NCBI RefSeq assembly: GCF_014647855.1
Contig: NZ_BMPZ01000012.1
Coordinates: forward strand, 31,103 to 95,102
Reading direction: 5' to 3'
Length of the DNA stretch: 64,000 bases
DNA from: Shewanella gelidii
Lineage (GTDB): Bacteria > Pseudomonadota > Gammaproteobacteria > Enterobacterales > Shewanellaceae
The notes below the pieces were generated by a model. That model saw only the letters and a list, made by a program, of their open reading frames with translations. It ran no database searches and had not been told where the DNA came from. This document shows positions 1 through 12,208 of this stretch, in pieces. Position numbers and translations under genes: made by a program. How positions within the stretch are numbered: position 1 is the stretch's first letter; the number at the start of each line of letters is the position of its first letter.

Positions 1-1
1 C

Positions 2-2539
2 CAAGAGGATGTGGTATCAGCGCTTGAAAATAACAACGCCAATGTCGGTGGCTGGTACATGAATCGAGGGCAAGAACAGCTTGTTATTCGTGGTACTGGT
101 TGGTTCGAAAGTGGTGAAAAAGGTATTGAGAATATTCAGCAGGTGCCTGTGAAAACACTTAATGGTGTCGTTGTTACTGTTTCTGATGTCGCAAACGTAG
201 AACTTGGTGCCGAGATCAGACAAGGTGCGGTCACTATGACCCGTAAAACGGACAATGGCACTGTTGAGAACTTAGGTGAAGTGGTCTCTGGTATCGTATT
301 AAAGCGCATGGGTTCGAACACCAAAGCGACGATAGATGGTATTAATGCTAGAACTAAGCTTATCAATCAGGCATTACCTGAAGGTGTAAGATTTGAGCCT
401 TTTTATGACCAAGCTGACTTAATTGAAAAAGCGGTGGCGACCGTCGTTGAAGCCCTTACTTTGGCTTTTATCTTTATTACCATTGTACTGGCGCTCTTTT
501 TGATGAATTTAAGAGCTACATTTCTAGTGCTAATTTCTATACCAATTTCTATTGGTATTGCATTAATGGTAATGGCTTGGTTGGGTATTTCAGCCAACTT
601 GATGTCGCTTGGCGGTATCGCTGTGGCTATTGGCATGTTAGTCGATGGTTCAGTTGTTATGGTTGAAAATATGTTTAAATATCTAAATAGGCAACGAGAA
701 AGCGACAGCGATGAAGCAAATAGTGAAACGAAGCAAAGGTTAAAACTGGCAGGCAAAGAGGTTGCTCGTCCGATTTTTTTTGCGGGTTCAATCATTCTCG
801 TTGTTTTTACCCCACTGTTTAGTTTCGAAGGTGTTGAAGCAAAGCTATTTCAGCCAATGGCTATCAGCATTATGCTGGCAGTAGTGTCAGCTATAGTTGT
901 TGCTTTATTTATAGTCCCAGCACTTGCCACTTTGATGTTTAAACAAGGAGTGAAAGAAAGGGAAAGTTTGATTTTAAAACCTATCGATATTTTGTATCGG
1001 AAGTCTTTAAAAATCGCGTTAAAGCAAACCAAGTTTGTTGTTTTTGTGTCATTAGCACTCGTCGCTTCAGCAGCGGCAGTTCTTCCACAAATAGGGACAG
1101 AGTTCGTGCCCGAACTAGAAGAAGGAACGATTAACCTAAGAGTTACATTAGCCCCTTCGTCTAGTTTAGAAACTGCACTTTCTGTTGCCCCTATATTGGA
1201 AGAAAAATTAATGGCTTTCCCAGAAGTCACTTACGCATTAAGCCGCATTGGTCGAGCAGAGATTGGCGGTGACCCAGAGCCTGTGAATAACATTGAAATC
1301 TACATTGGCCTCAAACCTGTTTCAGAATGGACAAGTGCCTCTAATCGTTATGAGTTGCAAGATAAAATGGAACGCTCATTGGAAGAGTTTCCGGGGCTAT
1401 TACTCAATTTCTCGCAACCTATTGCCACTCGTGTAGATGAGTTGCTATCAGGTGTAAAAGCACAACTTGCCATTAAATTATTTGGCGCTGACTTGCAGGT
1501 GCTGGCAAACAAAGGGCGAGAAATAGAAGCTGCGATTAAGTCGATTGATGGTGCTAAGGACGTTGCACTTGAGCAAATTGCTGGTGAAGCACAGCTGGTT
1601 ATTGCTCCTAATAGGCTTGAGCTTTCTCGATATGGTTTATCTGTTGGTGATGTCATGGAAGTGGTTCAAGACGGGATCGGTGGCGTTGAGGCTGGACAAA
1701 TTATCAATGGTAACGAACGCTATGATATATACGTGCGCCTAGATGAGGAATTTCGAGCAAATAGTGAAACAATAGCTGATATCAGGCTTCAGTCACCTAC
1801 AGGGGCTTGGGTGCGTATTGGCGATGTAGCTTCTGTGTCTTTTGAGTCAGGCCCTCCACAGGTTAGACGTGATGATGTGCAGCGCCGAGTGGTCATTCAA
1901 GCCAATGTCCAAGGCCGAGACATGGGAAGTGTGGTTGAAGATATTCAGGCAAAGATAGCCTCTGAAGTTGAATTGCCAGCAGGTTATTCAGTATCGATTG
2001 GCGGACAATTCGAAAGCCAGCAACGAGCGCAACAGCGTCTTTCTATTGTCGTACCGTTATCGTTGGCTTTGATAGCATTGCTCCTTTATTTTGCGTTTGG
2101 TTCTGTAGGGCAAGCAATGCTGATCTTACTAAATGTTCCATTAGCCGTTATCGGCGGCGTATTTTCACTATACCTTTCAGGTCAATATCTATCAGTTCCA
2201 AGCTCGGTTGGTTTTATTACCTTGTTTGGCGTGGCTGTACTTAATGGTGTTGTTATGGTGGAAAGTATTAACCAACGAATCAAAGATGGTCAGGAAACCG
2301 CTGAAGCAATATTTGATGGAGCGACATCAAGGTTAAGGCCTGTCCTAATGACGGCTATCACATCTGCTTTAGGCTTGATTCCTATGTTGATATCAAATGG
2401 AGTAGGTGCTGAAATTCAAAGACCATTAGCTAGTGTAATTGTTGGAGGGTTAATCACTGCAACGTTACTCACGTTGTTTATTGTTCCAAGCCTATATAAG
2501 TTCTTTTCTAAAGGAAAACTAAAAGAATCTGCGCTATAG
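2..2539 (+). CDS. Heavy-metal efflux RND transporter (CusA/CzcA family), 5' end outside window
   Basis: The gene encodes the inner-membrane proton/metal antiporter subunit of a tripartite efflux pump. The reading frame is open to the window edge (first whole codon at position 2), so the N-terminus is missing; about 845 residues of the usual ~1040 are present. Visible features are the periplasmic porter region, a helix with LVDGSVVMVEN (the acidic VD...VVxxEN signature of TM4 in metal RND pumps), a second porter half, and a C-terminal helix bundle with GFITLFGVAVLNGVVMV, typical of CzcA-type pumps. The SLGGIA stretch before TM4 is more CusA-like, so the metal (Zn/Co/Cd versus Cu/Ag) cannot be fixed. 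The membrane-fusion and outer-membrane partners would lie upstream, outside the window. It converges on glmS and sits just inside a Tn7-like end, so it is probably island cargo. Confidence 0.93.
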   Translation, partial: QEDVVSALENNNANVGGWYMNRGQEQLVIRGTGWFESGEKGIENIQQVPVKTLNGVVVTVSDVANVELGAEIRQGAVTMTRKTDNGTVENLGEVVSGIVLKRMGSNTKATIDGINARTKLINQALPEGVRFEPFYDQADLIEKAVATVVEALTLAFIFITIVLALFLMNLRATFLVLISIPISIGIALMVMAWLGISANLMSLGGIAVAIGMLVDGSVVMVENMFKYLNRQRESDSDEANSETKQRLKLAGKEVARPIFFAGSIILVVFTPLFSFEGVEAKLFQPMAISIMLAVVSAIVVALFIVPALATLMFKQGVKERESLILKPIDILYRKSLKIALKQTKFVVFVSLALVASAAAVLPQIGTEFVPELEEGTINLRVTLAPSSSLETALSVAPILEEKLMAFPEVTYALSRIGRAEIGGDPEPVNNIEIYIGLKPVSEWTSASNRYELQDKMERSLEEFPGLLLNFSQPIATRVDELLSGVKAQLAIKLFGADLQVLANKGREIEAAIKSIDGAKDVALEQIAGEAQLVIAPNRLELSRYGLSVGDVMEVVQDGIGGVEAGQIINGNERYDIYVRLDEEFRANSETIADIRLQSPTGAWVRIGDVASVSFESGPPQVRRDDVQRRVVIQANVQGRDMGSVVEDIQAKIASEVELPAGYSVSIGGQFESQQRAQQRLSIVVPLSLALIALLLYFAFGSVGQAMLILLNVPLAVIGGVFSLYLSGQYLSVPSSVGFITLFGVAVLNGVVMVESINQRIKDGQETAEAIFDGATSRLRPVLMTAITSALGLIPMLISNGVGAEIQRPLASVIVGGLITATLLTLFIVPSLYKFFSKGKLKESAL

Positions 2540-2790
2540 CGCACCATTTAGACCAAATCAAAAATTGTATGGGGCTATCCAAGTTGATTAAATAACGTTA
2601 CGGAATGTCCCGTATTTCATTTACAGAGTTATTCCGTAGAAATACTAATGTGAAGTTCATTCATTAGAGCTTAAAATCTAACATGGAAATGTCCAGATAC
2701 CTGTTAGAACGACTCCAGCTAATTATGTACTCATCAGCAATTCCTTGTGTTTGGGGATGAAGCACAAAAAAACCTCCGGTTAGGAGGCTT
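2540..2790. other. Intergenic stretch inside the Tn7-like end region, no gene seen
   Basis: No credible coding frame is visible between the efflux gene and the transposon-end repeats. It contains an 8-bp inverted repeat (TACGGAAT at 2599-2606, ATTCCGTA at 2631-2638) separated by 24 bp, and the terminator described separately. There is no tnsA-like reading frame, although in classical Tn7 tnsA starts next to this end. Confidence 0.6.
2766..2790. terminator. Rho-independent terminator between the RND gene and glmS
   Basis: The stem CCTCC / GGAGG (2773-2777 with 2783-2787) has loop GGTTA. On the minus strand it is followed by seven Ts, and on the plus strand by TTTT. It can end transcripts of the efflux gene and of glmS read-through from the right. 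Confidence 0.8.
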
Positions 2791-2892
2791 TTACTTTCCG
2801 ACTTTATTTAAATTTGAAGGCTTTCACTTTCAGACTTTATTTAGCACTTTCGGACTTTATTCGTCAGTTTCCAACTTAATTTAACTCTGACA
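2791..2892 (-). mobile_element. Right end of a Tn7-like transposon inserted at attTn7 downstream of glmS
   Basis: Read on the minus strand from 2892, the sequence begins TGT and carries four copies of a ~22-bp motif of the type AAATAAAGTCTGAAAGTG at about 2865-2886, 2845-2866, 2825-2846 and 2792-2813. The first three have an exact 20-bp period and overlap slightly. This matches, from memory, the Tn7 right end: terminal TGT, then TnsB sites of form GACAATAAAGTCTTAAACTGA at 20-bp spacing with the first core at end positions 12-29. TGT begins 24 nt after the glmS stop, where Tn7 inserts next to its right end. Positions 2893-2897 (AAAGC on the plus strand) would be the 5-bp target duplication. 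The other end lies outside the window, so the element's extent and activity are unknown. Confidence 0.82.
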
Positions 2893-2916
2893 AAAGCATA
2901 GAATTGGATCTAAAAA

Positions 2917-4746
2917 TTATTCTACAGTAACAGATTTTGCCAAGTTCCGAGGTTGGTCTACGTCTGTCCCTTTAATCAAAGCCACATGGTACGACAATAA
3001 TTGTAACGGAATGGTATAAATTAACGGTGCCATGAAGTCATCGCAATGCGGAACAGGAATGACCTTCATGGTGTCATCCGAAGCAAACTCTGCATCTTTA
3101 TCCGCAAAAACATACATCAAACCACCACGGGCGCGAACTTCTTCAACATTCGACTTAAGCTTTTCAAGTAGCTCGTTGTTTGGTGCGACCACGATGACTG
3201 GCATATCCGCATCGATCAATGCCAATGGACCATGTTTAAGCTCGCCCGAAGCGTAAGCTTCTGCATGAATATATGAAATTTCTTTCAGCTTAAGTGCCCC
3301 TTCCATCGCAATAGGGTATTGATCACCACGACCAAGGAAGAGTGAATGGTGTTTATCGGCAAAGTCTTCCGCTAAAGCAGCAATTTCGTCATCTAAACTC
3401 AGTGCTTGTTCAACTTTCGCTGGCATAGAAGCAAGACTGGTACAAATGTCTGCCTGCATTTGCTCAGACATACCATTATGGCGCCCAATCACGGCTGTTA
3501 GCATTAATAGACCAGCCAACTGAACTGTAAAGGCCTTTGTTGAGGCAACACCAATTTCAGCACCAGCTTTCATTAGGTATGACATATCAGATTCACGCAC
3601 GAGCGATGAACCCGGCGCATTACAAATCGTCATTGTGGCTTTGTAGCCCATCTCTTTTGCTAGGCGCAGCGCAGCGAGTGTGTCCGCTGTTTCACCGGAC
3701 TGGGAGATGGTCACAAGTAGACTATTTGGGAATAGGTGTGATTTACGGTAACGAAACTCTGAAGCAATTTCGACGTTACAAGAAACACCTGCCCAGTCTT
3801 CTAGCCAATAGCGAGCCGTCATTGCTGCATGGTAACTGGTACCACACGCAATAATTTGCACATGTTTGATATCTTTAAGAAATTGCTCTGCATTAACGCC
3901 AAAAGCACTATCGAGAACTTGTTGATTTGCTATACGACCTTCTATCGTACGTGCTAGCGCCATTGGCTGCTCGTAGATTTCTTTGAGCATATAGTGGCGA
4001 TATTCACCTTTGTCGCCAGCGTCATGGGTCACTTCAGACTCTTTAACTTCGCGCTCGACTTGTGTACCTTCAACATCGAATATTTTAACTTCACGACGGG
4101 TTATTTCAGCAACATCACCTTCTTCTAGAAAAGCAAATGAACGAGTCACTGGTAGCAATGCAAGCTGGTCAGAAGCCACAAAATTCTCACCTAGACCATA
4201 ACCAATCACTAGCGGGCTGCCGCTACGCGCAACAATCATACGTTCGCTATCGCGACGGTCAATCACCACGGTACCATATGCACCTTCAAGCTGTTTTACC
4301 GTTGCTTGGACTGCGGTCAATAAGGAGTCACTGGTTTTTAGTTCATGATGAACTAAATGACAAATAACCTCAGTGTCGGTATCAGAGACAAACTCGTAAC
4401 CTAAACCTTGTAACGTTTCACGTAGTTTTTGATGATTCTCAATAATACCATTGTGAACAACGGCGATATCACCTTGAGACTGATGCGGATGCGCATTACG
4501 CTCACTTGGTTCACCGTGAGTCGCCCAGCGGGTATGCGCAATCCCTGTTCCACCATTTAGTGGGTTACTCTCAAGGGCTTTTGCAAGTTCTTGGACTTTC
4601 CCTAAACGACGAGTCCGGCTCAGTTCATTGTTATTAATCACTGCAACACCGGCTGAATCATAACCGCGATACTCTAAGCGACGTAATCCTTCCACTAGAA
4701 TTTCTGCCACATCCCTTTGCGCTACAGCGCCGACAATTCCGCACAT
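2917..4746 (-). CDS. glmS: Glutamine--fructose-6-phosphate aminotransferase (isomerizing)
   Basis: GlmS makes glucosamine-6-phosphate from fructose-6-phosphate and glutamine, the first committed step to UDP-GlcNAc for peptidoglycan and LPS. The 609-residue protein matches the family length. The N-terminus MCGIVGA exposes the catalytic Cys after Met removal; the glutaminase domain covers about 1-240, followed by two SIS sugar-isomerase domains (SQSGETADT near 350 lies in the first) and the conserved C-terminus LAKSVTVE. That 3' end is the TnsD-binding sequence of attTn7, and a Tn7-like end follows 24 nt after the stop. The gene lies 20 bp downstream of a DeoR-type regulator and is probably cotranscribed with it. 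Confidence 0.98.
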   Translation of the reverse strand: MCGIVGAVAQRDVAEILVEGLRRLEYRGYDSAGVAVINNNELSRTRRLGKVQELAKALESNPLNGGTGIAHTRWATHGEPSERNAHPHQSQGDIAVVHNGIIENHQKLRETLQGLGYEFVSDTDTEVICHLVHHELKTSDSLLTAVQATVKQLEGAYGTVVIDRRDSERMIVARSGSPLVIGYGLGENFVASDQLALLPVTRSFAFLEEGDVAEITRREVKIFDVEGTQVEREVKESEVTHDAGDKGEYRHYMLKEIYEQPMALARTIEGRIANQQVLDSAFGVNAEQFLKDIKHVQIIACGTSYHAAMTARYWLEDWAGVSCNVEIASEFRYRKSHLFPNSLLVTISQSGETADTLAALRLAKEMGYKATMTICNAPGSSLVRESDMSYLMKAGAEIGVASTKAFTVQLAGLLMLTAVIGRHNGMSEQMQADICTSLASMPAKVEQALSLDDEIAALAEDFADKHHSLFLGRGDQYPIAMEGALKLKEISYIHAEAYASGELKHGPLALIDADMPVIVVAPNNELLEKLKSNVEEVRARGGLMYVFADKDAEFASDDTMKVIPVPHCDDFMAPLIYTIPLQLLSYHVALIKGTDVDQPRNLAKSVTVE

Positions 4747-4766
4747 ATTTTTTCCTAACTACTTTT

Positions 4767-5540
4767 TTATGAATTAATAAAAGGTGCAAGAATCACTTGC
4801 ACATTTTGATTTGAAATTTGTTCTACCATCTCCGCAGGCAAACGGTCATCAGTCACTAAAACACTAATTTGATCCCAAGGAAGCTCTAAATTGGGGATCC
4901 GTCTGCCGAACTTTTCCGATTCAAGCATCACAATAACTTCACGTGACACATCGGCCATCACTTTACTTAAGCCCGTTAACTCATTAAAAGTCGTAGTTCC
5001 GCGCTCAATATCGATGCCATCAGCACCAATAAACAATTGATCAAAGTTATATGATCGCAATACCTGTTCGGCAATTTGACCTTGAAAAGACTCTGAGTGA
5101 GGGTCCCAAGTGCCGCCGGTCATCAATAATGTGGGTTCTTGCTCCAATTCATGAATCGCATTCGCAAGAGAAAGCGAGTTGGTCATGACTAACAAACCAC
5201 GTTTATGATTTAAGTGCTGTATTAAACCTGCGGTAGTACTGCCGCTATCGATAATAATGCGATTATGATCTTTAATCAGTCGCGATGCTGCTTGGGCAAT
5301 TGACAACTTATTCGGTGCCATTTTGGCAGAAAACTGTTGTGATACCTCATTGGGTACTGCAACTGCGCCACCATAACGTCGGAGTAGCAACCCGGCTTTT
5401 TCCAGTGTTGCTAAATCTTTTCTAATCGTAACTTCGGAGGTTTCGAAACGTAACGCTAAGTCTTCAACACTCACTTCACCCTGCTTATTTACCAGGCTCA
5501 TAATATTGTGACGCCGCTCTTGGGTGTTACGTTTGTTCAT
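4767..5540 (-). CDS. DeoR/GlpR-family transcriptional regulator, likely of amino-sugar metabolism
   Basis: A DNA-binding repressor of about 257 residues. An N-terminal winged helix-turn-helix (VSVEDLALRFETSEVTIRKDLATLE is the recognition region, about residues 24-48) is followed by a DeoRC sugar-phosphate sensor domain containing DSGSTTAGL and GADGID, which are typical of the family. The start is taken at the ATG at 5540 because homologues begin MNKRNTQ; an ATG at 5549 is also possible, and neither has a strong Shine-Dalgarno. Placement directly upstream of glmS suggests it controls glmS in response to a sugar phosphate, which is inference. Repeated TTTCGAAAC-like motifs in its own promoter suggest autoregulation. 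Confidence 0.93.
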   Translation of the reverse strand: MNKRNTQERRHNIMSLVNKQGEVSVEDLALRFETSEVTIRKDLATLEKAGLLLRRYGGAVAVPNEVSQQFSAKMAPNKLSIAQAASRLIKDHNRIIIDSGSTTAGLIQHLNHKRGLLVMTNSLSLANAIHELEQEPTLLMTGGTWDPHSESFQGQIAEQVLRSYNFDQLFIGADGIDIERGTTTFNELTGLSKVMADVSREVIVMLESEKFGRRIPNLELPWDQISVLVTDDRLPAEMVEQISNQNVQVILAPFINS

Positions 5541-5551
5541 AAAATCCATTT

Positions 5552-5594
5552 AAGTTTCGTTTCGAAAGAAATATTATAATCAATCGAAACTTTT
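5552..5594 (-). promoter_or_regulatory. Promoter and putative DeoR-family operator upstream of the deoR-glmS operon
   Basis: The minus strand has a TATAAT at 5573-5578. Around it lie repeated TTTCGA/GAAACGAAAC elements (CGAAAC at 5553-5566 region and GTTTCGA at about 5584-5590). Direct GAAAC-type repeats are typical DeoR/AgaR-family operators. I see no good -35 box, so the promoter may depend on other factors. Confidence 0.5.
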
Positions 5595-5634
5595 TTGCTA
5601 GTTTTTGTACAAATTATTTAAAGTTCCAACCAAC

Positions 5635-5663
5635 AAAAAAGCGACCTTTAAGTCGCTTTTTTT
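5635..5663. terminator. Bidirectional terminator after glmU
   Basis: The stem GCGAC / GTCGC (5641-5645 with 5652-5656) is flanked by A6 and T7 runs. On the minus strand it lies 23 bp beyond the glmU stop, separating glmU from the deoR-glmS unit. Confidence 0.85.
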
Positions 5664-5685
5664 GTTGTTCTACTCTTCAAAGCGA

Positions 5686-7050
5686 TTATTTCGTTTTTTT
5701 CACTGGTCGAGGCCAATTATCAAAAGTTCGAGCCTTTCCTCGAGCAACCGCTAATTGTCCATCAGCGACGTTATTTGATATCACGGAACCAGCACCGACA
5801 GTAGCATCTTTACCGATAGCGACTGGCGCAACCAGAGATGAATTTGAACCGATAAAAGCGCCATCCGCTATTTCGGTAACCGATTTATTTGCGCCATCGT
5901 AGTTACAAGTAATCGTTCCGGCACCAATATTGACCTTATCACCGATGATAGCATCACCCAAATAGGTTAAATGACCCGCTTTGGAACCCTCTCCTAAGAC
6001 AGACTTTTTCATTTCAACAAAGTTACCCACATGGGCATCTTGCTTGAGTTCTGCACCTGGACGTAAACGAGCAAACGGGCCTGCACTCGCTTGTTGTCCT
6101 ACGATGGCATTTTCAATGATGGAATAAGGTTTGATTTCAGCGTAATCCGCGATTTCGCAATCGATTAATATTGCACCAGCACCAATTGTGACTTGGTTTC
6201 CTATTTTTACATGGCCTTGAAAGATAACATTCACATCTATCATCACATCCATACCGACATGAACTTCACCACGAATATCAAGACGGCTCGGATCTCGTAA
6301 ATTGGCGCCCGCGAGCATCAATTTTTCAGCTTCTCGAGCTTGATATGCACGTTCTAGTTGCGCTAATTGTACGCGATTATTTGCGCCTTCAACTTCAATC
6401 GCTGATTCTGGCTGCGCAGTTTCAATCTCAACACCGTCAGCATAAGCCATTGCAATAATGTCGGTAAGGTAATATTCACCCTGTGCATTATCAGAAGACA
6501 ATTGACTAAGCCAGTGCTTTAGCTGCTTACCAGGAACAGCCATGATACCTGTATTCACTTCTTGAATGGCGCGCTGCTCAGGTGTTGCATCTTTTTGCTC
6601 AACAATACCAACAACCTTGCCATTGTCTCTAACAATCCGGCCATACCCAGTTGGGTTTGTAAGGTTCACCGTAAGAATCGCTAGCCCATTTTTAGGCTTC
6701 GCTTCCAATAGCGCATTTAAGGTCGATGCTTGAATCAGTGGTACGTCACCATACAAAATAAGTACAGTATCATCATCTTGAATATTGTTATTTGCCTGCG
6801 CCACTGCATGCCCAGTCCCTAGCTGCTCCGCTTGTAATACCCAATTTAGCGCTTGTTCACCTAAACGGGTTTTCAATTGTTCAGCACCATAGCCGTAGAC
6901 AAGTTGAATAGCATCGCTCCCAACCAAGTGCGCAGTGTCAATAACATGCTGAACCATCGGTTTATGGGCAATCGGGTGAAGAACTTTTGGAAGATCCGAG
7001 CGCATGCGTGTTCCTTTGCCTGCAGCCAGAATAACAACATTAAGGGCCAT
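5686..7050 (-). CDS. glmU: Bifunctional UDP-N-acetylglucosamine pyrophosphorylase / glucosamine-1-phosphate N-acetyltransferase
   Basis: GlmU acetylates glucosamine-1-phosphate and then transfers UMP to give UDP-GlcNAc, completing the pathway begun by GlmS. The N-terminal nucleotidyltransferase domain opens [18 protein letters not shown] (about 8-25) and contains YGDVPL; a left-handed beta-helix of hexapeptide repeats follows (about 250-440) with GHLTYLGDA and the [13 protein letters not shown] acetyl-CoA/substrate region. The length of 454 residues is close to E. coli's 456. The Shine-Dalgarno AAGGAT lies a few bases before the ATG. Unlike in E. coli, a terminator and a DeoR regulator separate glmU from glmS. 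Confidence 0.98.
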   Translation of the reverse strand: MALNVVILAAGKGTRMRSDLPKVLHPIAHKPMVQHVIDTAHLVGSDAIQLVYGYGAEQLKTRLGEQALNWVLQAEQLGTGHAVAQANNNIQDDDTVLILYGDVPLIQASTLNALLEAKPKNGLAILTVNLTNPTGYGRIVRDNGKVVGIVEQKDATPEQRAIQEVNTGIMAVPGKQLKHWLSQLSSDNAQGEYYLTDIIAMAYADGVEIETAQPESAIEVEGANNRVQLAQLERAYQAREAEKLMLAGANLRDPSRLDIRGEVHVGMDVMIDVNVIFQGHVKIGNQVTIGAGAILIDCEIADYAEIKPYSIIENAIVGQQASAGPFARLRPGAELKQDAHVGNFVEMKKSVLGEGSKAGHLTYLGDAIIGDKVNIGAGTITCNYDGANKSVTEIADGAFIGSNSSLVAPVAIGKDATVGAGSVISNNVADGQLAVARGKARTFDNWPRPVKKTK

Positions 7051-7270
7051 GAATTATCCTTGTAAACGTACTGAGTGGTAATGATCGAGTCTATATAGTA
7101 GCCACTATTTTATACGAAAAGCCAAGTAGATGCGATACAGCTAGTTACCCTATAACGCGACTGATGAGGGCTATTTGGACAATTGACAAGACTTCAAAAC
7201 ATAAAATTTGTTTTGATTTCAGGAGTGAGTTTATAAATCGAACTTTATCTACAAATTGTAAAATGAGTTA

Positions 7271-7304
7271 AAAACAAAAAAGGCGACCTGAGGTCGCCTT
7301 TTTT
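7271..7304 (-). terminator. Terminator of the atp operon
   Basis: The stem GGCGACC / GGTCGCC (7282-7288 with 7292-7298) has a 3-nt loop and A/T tracts on both sides. It lies 14 bp beyond the atpC stop on the minus strand. Confidence 0.9.
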
Positions 7305-7317
7305 CCAACAATAACCG

Positions 7318-7746
7318 TTATCTGGACACGTTTTTCTTGATGGTTTCGACAACGCGCAATTGAGCAACAGCCTGAGCTAATTCAATTGCAGCAGCAGCGT
7401 AGTTAAAGTCTGCACCTGCGTTCGCCATTTCTGACTCTGCACGACGCTTCGCTTCAACAGCAGCTTGCTCATCAATATCTTCAGCACGCAATGCTACATC
7501 AGCCAATACGGACACCGAAGAAGGTTGAACTTCGAGTAAACCACCCGAAAGGTAAAACACTTCTTCATGACCGTGTTGTTTGACAACGCGTACCATGCCA
7601 GGTTTGATACTTGTAAGTAACGGAGCGTGACCAGGCATAACACCTAATTCACCATCTGCACCTGTTACTTGTAGATGTTCTACAAGACCAGAGAAGATGC
7701 TGCTCTCTGCACTTACAATATCAAGATGTACTGTCATACCTGCCAT
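7318..7746 (-). CDS. atpC: F1Fo ATP synthase subunit epsilon
   Basis: This is the regulatory central-stalk subunit that couples to gamma and can inhibit ATP hydrolysis. The 142 residues comprise a beta-sandwich ([15 protein letters not shown] through the [15 protein letters not shown] signature) and a C-terminal helical hairpin rich in Ala and Glu (about 88-138). The ATG at 7746 is preceded by AGGAG six bases upstream. It is the last gene of the atp operon, followed by a strong terminator. Confidence 0.97.
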   Translation of the reverse strand: MAGMTVHLDIVSAESSIFSGLVEHLQVTGADGELGVMPGHAPLLTSIKPGMVRVVKQHGHEEVFYLSGGLLEVQPSSVSVLADVALRAEDIDEQAAVEAKRRAESEMANAGADFNYAAAAIELAQAVAQLRVVETIKKNVSR

Positions 7747-7781
7747 CTCGTTCTCCTAAAAAGCTAAACACGAATGCCTAG

Positions 7782-10054
<2,273 letters not shown>

Positions 10055-10103
10055 CTTTACTCTCCAATCTGGACCTGAGGCGCCCTATCGACACCTCTAT
10101 TTA

Positions 10104-11645
10104 CTACCAGGTTTGGGTTTCGACGAACTTGTCGAGGCTGGCCTTCAACTCACCTTCGATATCGGCGTTATAGTCGCCTGAATCGTTGATGGTTTTCATT
10201 AGCTCAGCATGCTCGCTGTTCATGAAAGAGAGCAAAGATGCTTCGAAATCACCGACTTTCGCAAGCTCAACACTTTTTAGGTAACCTTTTTCAGCTGCGT
10301 AAATAGACACAGACTGTTCAGCTACACTCATAGGTGCATATTGCTTTTGCTTCATCAATTCGGTAACACGCTCACCATGCTCAAGTTGAGCACGAGTTGC
10401 ATCATCTAAGTCAGATGCAAACTGTGAGAACGCTGCAAGCTCTCGATACTGTGCTAGTGCAGTACGGATACCGCCAGACAGTTTCTTGATGATCTTAGTC
10501 TGAGCCGCACCACCAACACGAGAAACCGAAATACCAGGGTTAACAGCAGGACGTAAGCCCGAGTTAAATAGGTCTGTTTCAAGGAAGATCTGACCATCGG
10601 TAATCGAAATTACGTTAGTCGGTACGAATGCAGATACGTCACCCGCTTGAGTTTCAATAATAGGCAGAGCAGTCAAAGAACCTGTTTGGCCTTTTACTTT
10701 ACCGTCAGTGAACTTCTCAACATACTCTTCGTTTACGCGTGAAGCACGCTCTAGCAAACGAGAGTGGAGGTAGAATACATCACCTGGGTATGCTTCACGT
10801 CCTGGAGGACGCTTAAGCAACAATGAAATCTGACGATAAGCAACTGCTTGCTTAGACAGATCATCATAGATGATTAAAGAATCTTCACCGCGGTCGCGGA
10901 AGTATTCACCCATTGAACAACCAGAATATGGTGCAAGGTATTGTAGTGCAGCAGCTTCAGAAGCAGTTGCAACAACAACGATGGTGTTAGCCAATGCGCC
11001 GTATTCTTCAAGCTTACGTACAACGTTAGCGATTGTAGATGCTTTTTGACCTACTGCTACGTATACACACTTAATGCCTGAATCTCTTTGGTTGATAATT
11101 GCATCGATCGCCATTGCTGTTTTACCAGTTTGACGGTCACCAATAATCAACTCACGTTGACCACGACCGATTGGGATCATGGAATCAACTGCTTTATAAC
11201 CAGTTTGAACTGGTTGAGATACAGACTTACGCTCAATTACACCTGGTGCAATAACTTCAACAGGAGAGAAACCATCATTGTCGATAGGTCCTTTTCCGTC
11301 GATTGGCTCACCCAATGTGTTAACAACGCGTCCTAATAGACCGTTACCAACAGGGACTTCCAAAATACGACCAGTTGTTTTTACTTTGTCGCCCTCAGCC
11401 AAAGAGGCATAAGGACCCATAACTACGGCACCGACAGAATCACGTTCTAAGTTCAACGCGATTGCATAACGGTTGCCAGGCAGTTCGATCATCTCACCTT
11501 GCATTACATCGGCAAGGCCGTGAATGCGAATGATGCCGTCACTTACCGCAACGATAGTACCTTCGTTACGAGATTCGCTAACGACTTCGAACTGCTCGAT
11601 CCGCTGTTTAATCAGATCGCTGATTTCAGTGGAATTCAGTTGCAT
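10104..11645 (-). CDS. atpA: F1Fo ATP synthase subunit alpha
   Basis: This is the non-catalytic nucleotide-binding subunit of F1. The Walker A motif GDRQTGKT lies near residue 169, and the family signature [14 protein letters not shown] is present. The start is taken at the ATG at 11645 ([12 protein letters not shown]), with GGGAG seven bases upstream; this gives 513 residues, the same as E. coli. A TTG two codons upstream is possible but unlikely. Confidence 0.98.
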   Translation of the reverse strand: MQLNSTEISDLIKQRIEQFEVVSESRNEGTIVAVSDGIIRIHGLADVMQGEMIELPGNRYAIALNLERDSVGAVVMGPYASLAEGDKVKTTGRILEVPVGNGLLGRVVNTLGEPIDGKGPIDNDGFSPVEVIAPGVIERKSVSQPVQTGYKAVDSMIPIGRGQRELIIGDRQTGKTAMAIDAIINQRDSGIKCVYVAVGQKASTIANVVRKLEEYGALANTIVVVATASEAAALQYLAPYSGCSMGEYFRDRGEDSLIIYDDLSKQAVAYRQISLLLKRPPGREAYPGDVFYLHSRLLERASRVNEEYVEKFTDGKVKGQTGSLTALPIIETQAGDVSAFVPTNVISITDGQIFLETDLFNSGLRPAVNPGISVSRVGGAAQTKIIKKLSGGIRTALAQYRELAAFSQFASDLDDATRAQLEHGERVTELMKQKQYAPMSVAEQSVSIYAAEKGYLKSVELAKVGDFEASLLSFMNSEHAELMKTINDSGDYNADIEGELKASLDKFVETQTW

Positions 11646-11659
11646 GCTCAAACTCCCAA

Positions 11660-12193
11660 TTACGACTGCAGCGTGTCAGACAGGCGTGAAATTTTTCCAC
11701 GTACCGAGCCATCAATGACTAGGTCTCCTGCTCTGATAATTACACCAGCTACCAAGCTAGCATCTACACTACAATTCAGCTTAATTTTGCGTGCGAGACG
11801 TTTCTCTAAAGAAACACTAATTTCCTGTTGTTGCTCAGCAGTAAGCTCAGTCGCAGAAACCACAGAGGCTTCAACTTCTTTTGCCCACTCTAGGCGTAAC
11901 TCAACAAATTGTTGGTAAACAGCAGGTAGCACTTCTAGACGACCGTTTTCAGCCATTACCTTTAACAGGTTTTGACATTGCTCATTGACTTGCTCACCAC
12001 AAACTCCAATAAAGAGTTCTGCAAGCTTATTGCTAGCCATTCCGCCAGCAAGCAGCGGCTGCATTGCTTCATTGTCACTAACTTCAGCAACAAAGTTCAG
12101 CATTTCAGCCCATGTATCAACTGCATCATTTTCAATAGCAAAATCAAAAGCTGCCTTTGCGTAAGGACGAGCGATGGTGGTTAGTTCAGCCAT
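11660..12193 (-). CDS. atpH: F1Fo ATP synthase subunit delta
   Basis: This peripheral-stalk subunit joins the b dimer to the top of F1. The 177 residues begin with the typical [17 protein letters not shown]-terminal helix, and the C-terminus ([21 protein letters not shown]) carries the delta/OSCP signature. It sits 15 bp after atpF and just before atpA. Confidence 0.97.
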   Translation of the reverse strand: MAELTTIARPYAKAAFDFAIENDAVDTWAEMLNFVAEVSDNEAMQPLLAGGMASNKLAELFIGVCGEQVNEQCQNLLKVMAENGRLEVLPAVYQQFVELRLEWAKEVEASVVSATELTAEQQQEISVSLEKRLARKIKLNCSVDASLVAGVIIRAGDLVIDGSVRGKISRLSDTLQS

Positions 12194-12208
12194 AACTCAC
12201 ACTCCTTA

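Noticed and set aside
2793..2882. Reading the repeats after glmS as a CRISPR array
   Set aside because: The period is only 20 bp, there are no unique spacers of 25-40 bp, no cas genes are seen, and the motifs match TnsB sites.
4747..4766. A glmS riboswitch upstream of glmS
   Set aside because: Only 20 bp separate glmS from the preceding gene, and the ribozyme is a Gram-positive feature; no such structure fits.
4930..4950. TTCACGTGACAC in the DeoR-type gene as a parS site
   Set aside because: The left flank lacks TGT and the right flank reads GACAC instead of AAACA, too far from consensus.
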